In this document: one piece after another, positions 43,802 to 52,369 of the stretch
How positions within the stretch are numbered: position 1 is the stretch's first letter
How the letters are laid out: the number at the start of each line of letters is the position of its first letter
Assembly (NCBI GenBank): GCA_003141555.1
Contig: PLMN01000028.1
Span: forward strand, 66,785 to 130,784
Length of the DNA stretch: 64,000 bases
From: Candidatus Aminicenantota bacterium
Lineage (GTDB): Bacteria > Acidobacteriota > Aminicenantia > Aminicenantales > UBA4085
Direction: 5' to 3'
The notes under the pieces: model-generated
What the model was told of the DNA's origin: nothing
Database searches by the model: none
The model's input: the letters and a program-made list of their open reading frames with translations, nothing else
Translations under genes and position numbers: made by a program

Positions 43802-45184
43802 TTATTCTCCTGCCTGGCTCTGAACCGGGCTCTCGGTGGCATTGTCCGTCGGGTTCAAGGCGCCTTTGGCGAACCTGGCCATGTTCTCGGCTTTCTGGCT
43901 GGCGAGGCGCTCCGCTTCGTCGCCGGCGTCGATTCCGGGGACCTGCTCGAGGAAGGTCTGTTTACTGATGGCGTCGGCCGTATAGAGAGGCAGCCAGACG
44001 TCGGTTAGCCGCTTCCAGGTCTCGGGTGCCACGGCCGGGATCGAAACCTTCACGAGCGAAGGATCGACGGGAGTCATGGCGCTATTAGCGTTCCAGATCG
44101 CTGCTGCCTTCTCGATGATTTGCTCGTAGGTTCCGACCCATATCTCGCGCTCTTTACGGGTGCTGCTAGCCACTAGCTCCATGAGATTGTCGGCCGTGGC
44201 CCGGTTCGACATGAGGTCAGGCAGCCCAAGGAAGTGGACGGGGACGCCCGTGGCGCCGCTAATCATCTTGGCCAGGGTGATGATCTCGTTCTCGATTCCC
44301 TGGCGCGAAGCTGCGTCCGGCGTGAGATACATGAGCTTGCCCGTATGGGAGAAGAGCTTTCTGATTTTCCAGTTGTTGGCGAGGGCCGTGATGGCGTCCT
44401 TCATAGCCTTGGCCTGGTCGGCATTTTCGCACTCGATATGCGGCACCGGGGCACCGAAAAGGCGGTTGATCTCCCGCCAATCGCGGAGCGCTTTGGACAG
44501 GGCTTCGATCTCGGTGAGGCACTTTCCGACCTTGGGCGTCGGCTCGTTCGGGATGTGAACTCGGCCGCCGAACCGGGCGTATACGAACTCGGGCTCGGCG
44601 AGGACGCGGGGCGAGGATTCGTCCTTCCATCTGACTTCCTGATACCAGGAGTAATCGTCGGCCGGGTGAATGATCGTGTATTTCGTTTCCACCCGGGACA
44701 TGAAGCGGATCGTGACCTGGCGCTCCGCCTCATCCCAGGCTAAGATGCCAAGGAAACAGCCTTCGATCTCGGCTTCTTTGGCCAGCTCCTGGGACATCTC
44801 GCGGTCCAGGTCATTGAATTCGAAAAACGCCTTGGCCCAGGCAAGAGCGTCCTGGGTGGGCCTATCCTGGGCCGTGTCTTTGTCAGCGGGCCCCAGAGTG
44901 ACGCCCTGGCCGATGATGAACGAAGCCCGAACGTCAATGATGTTACCGGCCTGGACGCAGCCCCATTCAGAAGTGGCCTGGTATTTCTTGGCAAGCTCGG
45001 TGATGATAGCGTCATAGACTCGGTATTCGTTCCCCGTGTACCGTCGCCCCGCCTTGACGGACGATTCGATGTCGTCAATGATCAGCGCCTCGAGCTCGGC
45101 GTTCTTTTTGGTCAGGGCTTCCGTTGAAGCGCGGAGCGCTTGCAGGTCCGCTTTCACCTTCCGGCCGTCAAAGACGCCCATCAC
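43802..45184 (-). CDS. Portal protein, 460 aa
   Basis: The protein is helical and follows the terminase gene with an ATGA overlap. Characteristic parts are GQGVTLGP, ATGVPVHFLGLPDLMSNRATADNLME in the crown/stem region and an acidic C-terminal tail. It forms the dodecameric DNA gate of the head. Confidence 0.85.
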   Translation of the reverse strand: MMGVFDGRKVKADLQALRASTEALTKKNAELEALIIDDIESSVKAGRRYTGNEYRVYDAIITELAKKYQATSEWGCVQAGNIIDVRASFIIGQGVTLGPADKDTAQDRPTQDALAWAKAFFEFNDLDREMSQELAKEAEIEGCFLGILAWDEAERQVTIRFMSRVETKYTIIHPADDYSWYQEVRWKDESSPRVLAEPEFVYARFGGRVHIPNEPTPKVGKCLTEIEALSKALRDWREINRLFGAPVPHIECENADQAKAMKDAITALANNWKIRKLFSHTGKLMYLTPDAASRQGIENEIITLAKMISGATGVPVHFLGLPDLMSNRATADNLMELVASSTRKEREIWVGTYEQIIEKAAAIWNANSAMTPVDPSLVKVSIPAVAPETWKRLTDVWLPLYTADAISKQTFLEQVPGIDAGDEAERLASQKAENMARFAKGALNPTDNATESPVQSQAGE

Positions 45185-46668
45185 AGGACCTCTACGTCAG
45201 ATTGGACGACGAAAACGCCGGAGCCGAGAGTCTTGGGATCATAGAACGTCAGGAGAAAGGCGTCTGCAGCGTCCGGGCTTTTAGACCCGTGGCGCTTCTT
45301 GTAGTCCTCTTTCCCCTCGACGACGCGGCGGCCCTTGTGGTCCAGTCCCTTTGATTTCCTGTTCACGAGCTCGGCCGCAAGGCGGCTGTCCTCGGGACAT
45401 GAGATGTCCTGGATGATTCGCCCTATCTCAAACCACATCTCCGAGGCCGCGGAAGGGTAGCGGTCAGGATCGTTCGCTTCCCCGCCGAAATTGACGGGGA
45501 TCACGTTATAGCCGCGGTCCTGCAGGATGTCGGTCACCCCGCCGCCAACGCCGGTGTCGTCCACCTTAATCGGGTCCTCTTTTTCGTAGCAGGCAAAGCG
45601 TTCAACTTCGTCCGCGACAAAGACGAGTTTCGCCCGCTCCGGAAGGGCCCCAGGTGTGAGCGTCTTGCTGCCCAGGACCTTAAGCCCTTTACGCTTGAAC
45701 ATCACGACATCGTCCGTTCCGCCTCGAGCCACGTCCACCCCGATCTCGACGGCGCCAGTGGCGTCAAAGTCCTCGCGCTGCGCGTTGGCAAACATGGCGT
45801 TCACCTGGGAGACCTTGATGATGGAGTCGGCACCGGCATCAACGATGTCGCCCAGTACCTTGGTCTGGTAGAGGACCGAATCCTCGCCCCAGTCGCGCCG
45901 ACCGTTCTCGATATAGGCGGGATTGGCGATCTGGATAACAACCTCCGCGGGATCCGTGTAGCAGATGCTGAAATCGTCAGGGCGCCGGGGGTCTGAGATG
46001 TCCAGCGACCTGAACCTCTCGCCGGTGACATAGGGGCTGTCAAAAGCCGAAATATGAATCCTGTTCCAGTCCGATGCCGGGCTGTTGAAGATCTTGTAGA
46101 ACTCCTCGCCAACCTGGACGCCGTCCGTCGTACTGATCGCGAGCCAGCGGCAAAGGCCGCCGGTCATGGCGCCGCGGGCGCTGTCCCAGAGCCACTGGGG
46201 AAGGCCCTTAGCCTCGTCGAAAATGAACAGGATCGCCGGCGCATGCCAGCCCTCGGCTCGGGCCGGCTTATCGGTGGAGAATCCGTAAGCGTAATGATCC
46301 CCGTCCTCGGTCTGAATCTCGGTGGTCAGGCACTTGCCCTGCAGCCGGATCCGGGAGGTCGCATAGATCGCATTAATTTCAGACCACAGCAGCATTTTTA
46401 TCTGGGAGAACGTTGGCGCCGTCGTGATCACCTTGGAGTTCGGGATGCAGTTCAGAAACCAGACGGTCGCCTCGGCCGCGGTATACGTCTTGCTGACGCC
46501 GTGGCTCGACCGGACGGCCGTCTTCTCGTAGGCCGCGATAGAACGGAGGATTTCGCGCTGCTTGGTCCACGTCTTATGCCCGAGCGCGTGTTCAACGAAA
46601 AAGACGGGGTCCTGGCGGTACTTGCGTACCAGTTCAGCCATCCCCGCGCTAGTTTCAGGCGCCGGCAC
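45181..46668 (-). CDS. Terminase large subunit
   Basis: The 495-aa motor protein has an N-terminal ATPase with a variant Walker A SSHGVSKT (about residues 53-60), Walker B ILFIFDEAKGL near 145 and coupling motif STTDGVQVG. The C-terminal RNase H-type nuclease shows EIGVDVARGGTDD, DDTGVGGG and KSPDAADAF with the catalytic acids. It packages DNA into the prohead. It overlaps the small subunit gene by 14 bases. Confidence 0.9.
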   Translation of the reverse strand: MPAPETSAGMAELVRKYRQDPVFFVEHALGHKTWTKQREILRSIAAYEKTAVRSSHGVSKTYTAAEATVWFLNCIPNSKVITTAPTFSQIKMLLWSEINAIYATSRIRLQGKCLTTEIQTEDGDHYAYGFSTDKPARAEGWHAPAILFIFDEAKGLPQWLWDSARGAMTGGLCRWLAISTTDGVQVGEEFYKIFNSPASDWNRIHISAFDSPYVTGERFRSLDISDPRRPDDFSICYTDPAEVVIQIANPAYIENGRRDWGEDSVLYQTKVLGDIVDAGADSIIKVSQVNAMFANAQREDFDATGAVEIGVDVARGGTDDVVMFKRKGLKVLGSKTLTPGALPERAKLVFVADEVERFACYEKEDPIKVDDTGVGGGVTDILQDRGYNVIPVNFGGEANDPDRYPSAASEMWFEIGRIIQDISCPEDSRLAAELVNRKSKGLDHKGRRVVEGKEDYKKRHGSKSPDAADAFLLTFYDPKTLGSGVFVVQSDVEVL

Positions 46669-47071
46669 TTTCGTATTCCTTAAACGATTTCAGGAGCGTA
46701 TCCATGGTCATGCTTACGTTGAGGTCCAGGCCGCCGCTGATGGGCTGAGTGGCCTTTCCCAAAACGCGATCAAGGATCTCTTTGCCGGCCGTGATGTCGC
46801 CGGCCAGACCCTTGCTGAAGAACACCCGGACAAGCGCCTCAAGGTTCGACGCCTTGAATTGCCGGCCGCCCATGTTTGTCACGGTGATTTCCTCGCTGCC
46901 GATCTTCGCGAACAGCTTGGAGGTCTCAATCTCAGTGTTCAACTGGGCCTTGCTCTTGCAGCCGTGTCGCCATTGGCGCTCGTCGCCGCCCTTCTTGAAC
47001 GGGACGCCCGGGCCTCGCCGCTTCTTGGGCGTGTTCGCTGCCATGGCTGCGCCGCTGCGATTCTTGCTCAT
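46655..47071 (-). CDS. Terminase small subunit-like (DUF5681-type) protein
   Basis: The N-terminal basic region RRGPGVPFKKGGDERQWRHG matches the DUF5681 pattern seen in many phage terminase small subunits. A helix with ITAGKEILDRVLGKA follows. It likely recognises the packaging site. The ATG at 47071 overlaps the upstream ParB-like gene (ATGA). Confidence 0.7.
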   Translation of the reverse strand: MSKNRSGAAMAANTPKKRRGPGVPFKKGGDERQWRHGCKSKAQLNTEIETSKLFAKIGSEEITVTNMGGRQFKASNLEALVRVFFSKGLAGDITAGKEILDRVLGKATQPISGGLDLNVSMTMDTLLKSFKEYESAGA

Positions 47072-47571
47072 GCCGGGATCCAAGCCTTGGAGTACTTGTG
47101 CTTCCTGATTTCCAGGGCCTCAAAAACGTTTTCCTTGAGCAGCAATTCGACCTCGTCCCGGTTGGCCCCGATTTGCTCCGCGATATAGGCGGGGTCCTGG
47201 CCGTACTCCTTGACGAGCCCGGTGACGAGGTTGTGCATCTTTACGGCAATGTGGCTACCCTTGGCCCGGTTCATGCGGACGGTGAGTAGGCGGGCTTCGG
47301 CCTCGGAGAGCCGTAGGTCGCAGACAGGCACTTGATAGTTGAAGGCTTTGATTAGCGCCTTGTCGTTGGTCGAAAGCCAGTATCGATGAAAGCCGTCGAT
47401 GATGGTGGCCCCATTCACGATGATCGGTTGGATCCAGCCCTGCTTGAGCATGGAAAGGCGAAGCAGCTCAAGCTCTTTGTTCATGACGATGTTCGGGTTG
47501 TAGCTGTTCGGGTTGAGGGTCCGAGCGTCAATCCACTGGATCCGGTCGATGGGATGCTTAAACGATTCCAT
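47068..47571 (-). CDS. ParB-like nuclease/CTPase-domain protein, 167 aa
   Basis: The sequence has the ParB N-terminal pattern: LNPNSYNPNIV, LLRLSMLKQGWIQPIIVNGATIIDGFHRYW and LTVRMNRAKGSH. The region after residue 110 carries a helix-turn-helix-like segment (YIAEQIGANRDEVELLL). It is the second ParB-like gene of this module and lies before the terminase genes, suggesting a role in packaging control or DNA-end recognition. Confidence 0.75.
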   Translation of the reverse strand: MESFKHPIDRIQWIDARTLNPNSYNPNIVMNKELELLRLSMLKQGWIQPIIVNGATIIDGFHRYWLSTNDKALIKAFNYQVPVCDLRLSEAEARLLTVRMNRAKGSHIAVKMHNLVTGLVKEYGQDPAYIAEQIGANRDEVELLLKENVFEALEIRKHKYSKAWIPA

Positions 47572-47902
47572 GTTCCCTCAGTTGTTCAAAGTCATGCGTG
47601 AATACCGGCGCGAATTTCACGCCGGCAACGATTTGGGCGTCATAGGCCGCCGCCTGCTCCGGGTAGCGGTGCCGGAGGTGTTCCATCATGTGGCAGCGCC
47701 AGCAAAGCTCGACCATGAAGCGGTACGGGTGCGAGTAATTCTTGTGATGGAATTGGATGATGCCCTTGTCCTGTCCGCATTTGGAGCAGACCTTTTTCGG
47801 GACATACTCCCCGCGGGATATACAAGCGTGCAGCTGGGCGTCCACGGCAGAGCGCTGGGCCGGGGTGTACCAGACGCCGTTATCTCCAAGATACGATTTC
47901 AT
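47558..47902 (-). CDS. HNH-type endonuclease-like protein
   Basis: The 114-aa protein has two zinc pairs (VCSKCG and LCWRCH) flanking FHHKNYSHPYRFMVEL, the core of the HNH fold. Such small nucleases next to terminase genes often assist in cleavage at the packaging site. The ATG at 47902 overlaps the previous stop. Confidence 0.75.
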   Translation of the reverse strand: MKSYLGDNGVWYTPAQRSAVDAQLHACISRGEYVPKKVCSKCGQDKGIIQFHHKNYSHPYRFMVELCWRCHMMEHLRHRYPEQAAAYDAQIVAGVKFAPVFTHDFEQLREHGIV

Positions 47903-48990
47903 GCGCGTCCTTCGAATTCGAGGTCATCCTTCGTAGGTTTGGCCTTTGGTTGGATCATGTACTTTGAGCCGGCGAAAGCGGTCCGCCAGACATGGCGGAG
48001 GGGGTAGCCGCCGAGATTCCCACGGACATCGCCTTGGGCCTCTTTGTTCCGGCGGATCGCCTGCGCCGAATTGATGTGCTTTCGGATCTTGGCCGCCTCG
48101 AACGGAGAAAAGCGTTCCTGGACGAATTGCCTGAGCCCGTCCCAGGTATGGGGGTAGCCGGCGGCTATGTCGCGCGAGAGGACCCGGGAATATCGCTCTT
48201 GAAGGATCATATCGGGGAACATCGAGACGATTTGGTTGTAGAAAACGGGGTACAGGGTCCTGAGCTTGTGGAACGTTTTGGAGCTTTCGGCCAGCAGCGG
48301 CGTCGCGACGCGTAACGGCTGGGCATTCCAGGCCTGCAGGTCGTAGGTGACGCAGTACTCTTGGCCGGTGTCCAGGTAGTACTTGAAAATATCGTTCATG
48401 GCCCAGTCGTAAATCGGCTTGACCACTCTGACGTTTGGCGCGGAGGAAGCGCAGATATAGTTCTCGAATCTCCGTTGCATGACGGACTTGTAGCGGGTGA
48501 TGCTCTCGTCTGCCCGGATCCCCAAGATAAGGGCCATGCGGCCGCGGACGCCCTGGGCAAGAAAAGCGTCCATTTCGGTCTGATGGTAGATTTTCTGAGG
48601 ATCGCCCGTGATGGCGAATTCAGGTTTAGGCCGGATCCACGCCCGCCGCGGATCCCACTGGACGTAGTCAGCCAAGTTGCCCAGCACGTATTTCTGGCTT
48701 TTCTGGGCGACAGCGTAATACCGGAAATCGTAAATGCCCAAAAGGCGCTTCTTGTTCACGAAATCCAGAACGTCGTCGGGGATCAGTTCCTCGTCACGGA
48801 AGATCACGTGAAGCGGCGTCTTGATGCCGCGCTCCCTGCGGATCTCTTCGACCAGGTAGAGGCAGACGGTCGAATCCTTGCCCCCGGACCAGCTGACGGC
48901 AACATGATCAAAGATATCGTAGGTATGGCGGATCCGCTCCCGCGCCATGGTGAGCACGTCGGTGTCGAGATACCGCTTCTTGCTGGCCAT
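47899..48990 (-). CDS. PAPS reductase-family (IbrA-like, DUF3440) protein
   Basis: The PP-loop SWSGGKDSTV (about residues 33-42) identifies an adenosine phosphosulfate reductase/N-type ATP pyrophosphatase fold, and LILGIRADESITR is the conserved arginine-rich segment. No FAD or thioredoxin motif is seen. With the adjoining ParB-like gene it resembles the IbrA/IbrB pair found in prophages and islands. The substrate is unknown; sulfur or nucleotide transfer to DNA, RNA or a protein is possible. It overlaps both neighbours by a few bases. Confidence 0.8.
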   Translation of the reverse strand: MASKKRYLDTDVLTMARERIRHTYDIFDHVAVSWSGGKDSTVCLYLVEEIRRERGIKTPLHVIFRDEELIPDDVLDFVNKKRLLGIYDFRYYAVAQKSQKYVLGNLADYVQWDPRRAWIRPKPEFAITGDPQKIYHQTEMDAFLAQGVRGRMALILGIRADESITRYKSVMQRRFENYICASSAPNVRVVKPIYDWAMNDIFKYYLDTGQEYCVTYDLQAWNAQPLRVATPLLAESSKTFHKLRTLYPVFYNQIVSMFPDMILQERYSRVLSRDIAAGYPHTWDGLRQFVQERFSPFEAAKIRKHINSAQAIRRNKEAQGDVRGNLGGYPLRHVWRTAFAGSKYMIQPKAKPTKDDLEFEGRA

Positions 48991-49625
48991 TACTTCAATG
49001 CCTCGTCCAGGATCTCGGTGAGTGCCCGGCCTATAGTCACGTCGGGGAATTTCGTCTTGACGGCTTTTACCAGCGCCAGGAATTCGGAACAGAGCTCTTT
49101 GGTCTCAAAGACGATGTCGAAATGATAGGTTTCCTCATGGTCTTCGGACGAGGCAGCCGAGGGAGTGAGGTCCGGTGTATAACGCTCAACGAATTTTCCC
49201 AGATCTACGGAAGACGCAAGGTCAACATGGAACTCGCCTAGGTTGATTTCCTGGGCATGGGGGAAGACGAGCTCCGCGAGCTTGTCTTCCTCGTAAAAGC
49301 CGGCCCGATCGTTATCCGACAGGGCGTATTCGATCCTCTCCGCTTCCGTTTTCGGGTGGACGACGCTGATGTCGACTTCGTTGAGGCCCAGGGCCTTAAG
49401 GGCCCGGAGCCGCATATTCCCGCCCAGGACGACGAATTGCGCGCCCTCCTCATAGCAGACTAGCGGTTTGTAGACCCCCAGCCGCAGGATCTGGCGCTTG
49501 AGCCGTTCGAAGTCAACCGTCCTGATGTTACGGGGGTTCTTCTCCCATGGCTCGACCAGGCTGATGGAGACGCGCCGGATATCTAGGCCGGCGGCCTGGG
49601 GCTTGGTTTCGGGAGCTTTCTTCAT
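48990..49625 (-). CDS. ParB-like (IbrB-like) protein
   Basis: This 211-aa protein has the ParB/sulfiredoxin-like pattern NPRNIRTVDFERLKRQILRLGVYKPLVCYEEGAQFVVLGGNMRLRALKALG, followed by an acidic region. It ends where the PAPS-reductase-like gene begins and lies one base from the TM gene upstream. The pair probably works together, the ParB fold giving CTP/ATP-dependent DNA or protein contact. Confidence 0.8.
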   Translation of the reverse strand: MKKAPETKPQAAGLDIRRVSISLVEPWEKNPRNIRTVDFERLKRQILRLGVYKPLVCYEEGAQFVVLGGNMRLRALKALGLNEVDISVVHPKTEAERIEYALSDNDRAGFYEEDKLAELVFPHAQEINLGEFHVDLASSVDLGKFVERYTPDLTPSAASSEDHEETYHFDIVFETKELCSEFLALVKAVKTKFPDVTIGRALTEILDEALK

Positions 49626-49626
49626 G

Positions 49627-49980
49627 CTAGGAGGTTTTCAGGTTTTCGATGGCCGTGAAGATCTGCTGGTGATCTTGGCGGTTCTCTTGGCGGACCGTTT
49701 CGAGGGACTTGGCCAATCCCTCAAGACCGCCCTCGGCTCGGGCGATCCGTCCCTCATGTTCCCGGATGAGGCTTGGGGAGTGGCCGTTTGTCCCGTTGGT
49801 CCCAGGCATCGGCAGGTTCACTGTCACTTCTTGGGCCGCTTTGCGCTGGCGCTTGACCAGGATCATGGCGATCTTGTAGGCCAGAAAGGCGCAGACACCG
49901 ATGAGGAAATAGAGTCCGCCCTCCTGAAAGGCAGCGGCGATGCCATGGAGGCTTTTCTCGATATTGGTGAGATCCTGCAT
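49627..49980 (-). CDS. Single-membrane-span coiled-coil protein, lysis-related
   Basis: The 117-aa protein has one hydrophobic helix near residues 23-42 (LYFLIGVCAFLAYKIAMILV), a basic flank and a C-terminal coiled coil (EHEGRIARAEGGLEGLAKSLETVRQEN). This organisation fits an inner-membrane spanin or an accessory holin. The gene is in the lysis block. Confidence 0.55.
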   Translation of the reverse strand: MQDLTNIEKSLHGIAAAFQEGGLYFLIGVCAFLAYKIAMILVKRQRKAAQEVTVNLPMPGTNGTNGHSPSLIREHEGRIARAEGGLEGLAKSLETVRQENRQDHQQIFTAIENLKTS

Positions 49981-49981
49981 C

Positions 49982-50257
49982 CTATTTCCCCTTCCGAAGG
50001 CTGAGGATTTCCTGCTTGAGCTCGTTCACCCAGAGAAGGAAAGCCGCGTTGACGATGAAAAGGGATTCATGGGTGACAGGATCTTCGGTGATCGAGATGG
50101 GGTTCTTCCGGACGTCTGGGCCTGGGTTGAGGATGTCGTAGGAAACATATAGCGCCGGGTTGTAATGCGTACAGCTGGCCAAGAGCAGGCACAGGCCCAG
50201 GATCACGGCCAGGAAATAGACCAGTAGAAACCACGCTCCGCGCCGGTTAAACGCCAT
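49982..50257 (-). CDS. Putative lipoprotein, outer-membrane spanin-like, 91 aa
   Basis: An N-terminal hydrophobic helix ends with the lipobox LLLASC, so it may be lipidated. It lies next to a coiled-coil membrane protein and the M15 peptidase, which would fit the outer-membrane partner of a spanin pair. Size and neighbours support this only loosely. Confidence 0.5.
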   Translation of the reverse strand: MAFNRRGAWFLLVYFLAVILGLCLLLASCTHYNPALYVSYDILNPGPDVRKNPISITEDPVTHESLFIVNAAFLLWVNELKQEILSLRKGK

Positions 50258-50420
50258 AGAGGATCTCCTGGATCGCCGCCAGGTCGCGTTCCATGCAAGC
50301 CTTGAGCAGCTTCGCCCGTCGGCCGGCGTCCTGTTCGGATTCGACAGCCTTGGCGATTTTCTTCTCAGCGGCCAGAATCTCGTCGATCAGCTTGAGGATC
50401 GTCGCTAAGTCGGCGCTCAT
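50247..50420 (-). CDS. Small helical hypothetical protein, 57 aa
   Basis: The product MSADLATILKLIDEILAAEKKIAKAVESEQDAGRRAKLL... is wholly helical with heptad spacing. The ATG at 50420 overlaps the stop of the endolysin gene; a longer start at 50480 lies inside that gene. Unknown function. Confidence 0.55.
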   Translation of the reverse strand: MSADLATILKLIDEILAAEKKIAKAVESEQDAGRRAKLLKACMERDLAAIQEILYGV

Positions 50421-50788
50421 GCGACCTCCTGATATTCCACATGGCCGTAGTCTCGGAGCCGGGTCCAGCGGCCGCCCCATCTGAGTCCGAGCAATTCCGC
50501 GAGCTCGCCCATCTTGGTATAGGCGGATATGTCGGCCCAGTCATAATCCTGGCCCTTGGCGATCGCGAAGTCTTTGGCCAGGCCGGCCATGTGCATTGTC
50601 GGCCTGATGCGCGGATCAATCTCGGATTTCCCCTGCTGGAAATAGGCGAGATCTTCGGCCAGGGTCGAACGGTGGCGGTAGCAGATGATCGAGATGTCTT
50701 GCAAAGCGCATTGAAGCACGAGCTTTGCCGTCAGCAATTCAAAGCGAGCCTGCTTCTCGGTCATGGAAAGAGGCGGGGCGGCGCTCAT
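50417..50788 (-). CDS. Endolysin, M15 (VanY-type) peptidase
   Basis: The 123-aa enzyme has the zinc-site pattern RPTMHMAGLAKDFAI, in which histidine and aspartate bind zinc, followed by LGLRWGGRW and DYGHVEYQ with the third ligand. These match L-alanyl-D-glutamate/D-Ala-D-Ala peptidases of family M15 used by phages to break peptidoglycan stems. No signal peptide is present, so release depends on the holin. Confidence 0.8.
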   Translation of the reverse strand: MSAAPPLSMTEKQARFELLTAKLVLQCALQDISIICYRHRSTLAEDLAYFQQGKSEIDPRIRPTMHMAGLAKDFAIAKGQDYDWADISAYTKMGELAELLGLRWGGRWTRLRDYGHVEYQEVA

Positions 50789-50871
50789 AGTTGGGCGCCC
50801 CCCGCCGTGCGTTGAAAGGAGGAAACGCAGCTCATGCCCTCATCCTACAATCCCGGTTTCGGCCGGGGTCA

Positions 50872-50931
50872 GACGAATGGGGGTAAAGGGCCGGCTAGAT
50901 GGGGGTAGAGGGACGCTCAAACGGGGGAATT
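50872..50931 (+). repeat. Three G-rich direct repeats, 22-bp period
   Basis: The core ATGGGGGTA at 50877-50885 recurs at 50899-50907 and in degenerate form (ACGGGGGAA) at 50921-50929, each exactly 22 bp apart; flanks share AGGG and CG-CT elements. Five G-tracts in 50 bases could form a quadruplex on the plus strand. They lie in the 159-bp gap upstream of the endolysin, where the late leftward transcript could begin. Confidence 0.65.
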
Positions 50932-50947
50932 CCCTTCTTGACAGGAT

Positions 50948-51226
50948 TTAGACTTTTTGGATCTCAAACCGTTCTCGGCCGGATTTTCTGATCCATAGCT
51001 CTCGGGAGGCGACGGAGGAAGCCGAATATTGGGAGACGCGCTGCTTTTCCTCGGGAGAGGCGGAATCAAGGCAGATCTTGATGATCCGGATATCTTTCCC
51101 GAGCATGGCGACGAGGCAGATAGGTCGGTTGTCGGAAGAGATCACGTCGTAGCCCAAAGCGCCGAGATCATCGATGGCCCTCTGCTTTGCCCTGGCCATT
51201 CGTCTCTTGATGGGATCGTCGCTCAT
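50948..51226 (-). CDS. Hypothetical phage protein, 92 aa
   Basis: I do not recognise a family with confidence. A basic helix (KRRMARAKQRAIDDLGALGYDVISS) is followed by short strands (PICLVAML, IRIIKICL), a layout that recalls small PD-(D/E)XK or VRR-type nuclease folds, but catalytic residues are not clear. GGAGGCAAC is upstream of the ATG. Confidence 0.5.
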   Translation of the reverse strand: MSDDPIKRRMARAKQRAIDDLGALGYDVISSDNRPICLVAMLGKDIRIIKICLDSASPEEKQRVSQYSASSVASRELWIRKSGRERFEIQKV

Positions 51227-51299
51227 TTTGTTGCCTCCTCCCTACTGGCCAAGTGGACCTATCGACACTATTTGCCTTTGCCTTCACAACGACTCCCTT

Positions 51300-51328
51300 G
51301 GGGGGCGGAAGTTCGCTTCCCGCCCCCC
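51300..51328 (-). terminator. GC-rich stem-loop after the holin gene
   Basis: Read leftward, GGGGGGCGG-G-AAG pairs with CTTCCGCCCCCC around a CGAA loop, 20 bp after the holin stop. No U-tract follows, so it may act as a weak terminator or mRNA stabiliser between the early/middle and late blocks. Confidence 0.5.
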
Positions 51329-51347
51329 GCCGAAGTTATGCCGCCGC

Positions 51348-51704
51348 TCAGGCCGTCGGTTTCCCTGCCTTGTAAAGCCCGTTCGCCTGCAGGAACACGA
51401 GAGCCGCGTAGATGATGAAATAGCCCACGTTGAAGCTCATGTGCGCCGCGGAATAAAACCAGGCGACTGCTCCGATCGAGACGAGCGCAGAAATCGCCAC
51501 GGCCGCGGCTCCGCTGACGCCGAGGAGCTTCTTGACCATTTCTGTAATTCCCTTGACGCCGACACCGCCGAAAAGCGCAACGGCGAATCCGAGCACCGTT
51601 TCCGGGTCCAGGGGGATGGTCGGGAGAATCGGCTTGGGATCCTGGGCCGCCGCCATCACGGCGAAAAGACCGAACATCAGAACGAGAAAGAATACGCGCT
51701 TCAT
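51348..51704 (-). CDS. Putative holin, 118 aa
   Basis: The protein has an N-terminal hydrophobic signal-like segment (FFLVLMFGLFAVMAAAQ), then LLGVSGAAAVAISALVSIGAVAWFYSAA and VGYFIIYAALVFLQA as membrane helices. It resembles holins that make pores for the endolysin. It lies close to the M15 peptidase gene. An AGGAGGCG ribosome site precedes the ATG. Confidence 0.7.
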   Translation of the reverse strand: MKRVFFLVLMFGLFAVMAAAQDPKPILPTIPLDPETVLGFAVALFGGVGVKGITEMVKKLLGVSGAAAVAISALVSIGAVAWFYSAAHMSFNVGYFIIYAALVFLQANGLYKAGKPTA

Positions 51705-51713
51705 TTGCGCCTC

Positions 51714-51917
51714 CTATGTGGATTTTTCACCCGTTGAGGCGGGTGCTATTGAGGGCTGATAGAGGATGCACAATCGGCAATCTGATAAGGGATCCACGTT
51801 TGCCTTTAGACTGCCGCAATAGAATACGAAAGCAATCTCTTGCTGGGCAAAGAACCGACAAGGGGCCTTGGTCGGCTGGATCACCGTCCAAGTGGACTTT
51901 GTTGCTAAGGGCTTCAT
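51714..51917 (-). CDS. Small hypothetical protein, 67 aa
   Basis: Its ATG at 51917 overlaps the RusA stop as ATGA, the usual arrangement in this phage, which is the main support. It contains five cysteines in the second half but no known zinc pattern. Unknown function. Confidence 0.4.
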   Translation of the reverse strand: MKPLATKSTWTVIQPTKAPCRFFAQQEIAFVFYCGSLKANVDPLSDCRLCILYQPSIAPASTGEKST

Positions 51918-52369
51918 TCGTTCTCTCTGGATTTGCCGACTCCGACGCGCGCACAGGTCAGATCATTCAGCTCCCGGATATCGATCTCGACGCGGGGGAT
52001 GGCGCTGTAATATTTCCAGACGTCTCCATGACAGACCTGGCGATCGTCGACATAGGCCAGGCCGTTGAGCGCATCTGATATGAGCTTCCCGAGGTTGTCC
52101 CAGTCCGGCGCGTGAAGGTGTGGGCGCCCTTCCTTAGGGGCCTTCTTCGGTGCGCTCTTGGGGATCGGGAAATAGTTTCTAACATGAAGATCCACCGGCC
52201 CGGTGAAGGGGACGTGGCCGGGGTATTCCGAGGAAAACATCAAACGAACGAGGTTCTGCATCGAGGCGGTCTTCCCGGGCGTGAACGACATGACGCGGCC
52301 GGTCTTGAGCCGGACGGTTCGCGCCCTCGCTTTGCCGACCGGGGCGCCCGGGATGGTGAGGGAGATCAT
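51914..52369 (-). CDS. rusA: RusA-family Holliday junction resolvase
   Basis: The 151-aa enzyme has the family motifs VGKARARTVR near the N-terminus, PDWDNLGKLISDALNG with the catalytic aspartates and YVDDRQV. RusA-type enzymes cut four-way junctions to release branched DNA before packaging. It overlaps the methyltransferase gene by four bases. Confidence 0.88.
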   Translation of the reverse strand: MISLTIPGAPVGKARARTVRLKTGRVMSFTPGKTASMQNLVRLMFSSEYPGHVPFTGPVDLHVRNYFPIPKSAPKKAPKEGRPHLHAPDWDNLGKLISDALNGLAYVDDRQVCHGDVWKYYSAIPRVEIDIRELNDLTCARVGVGKSRENE

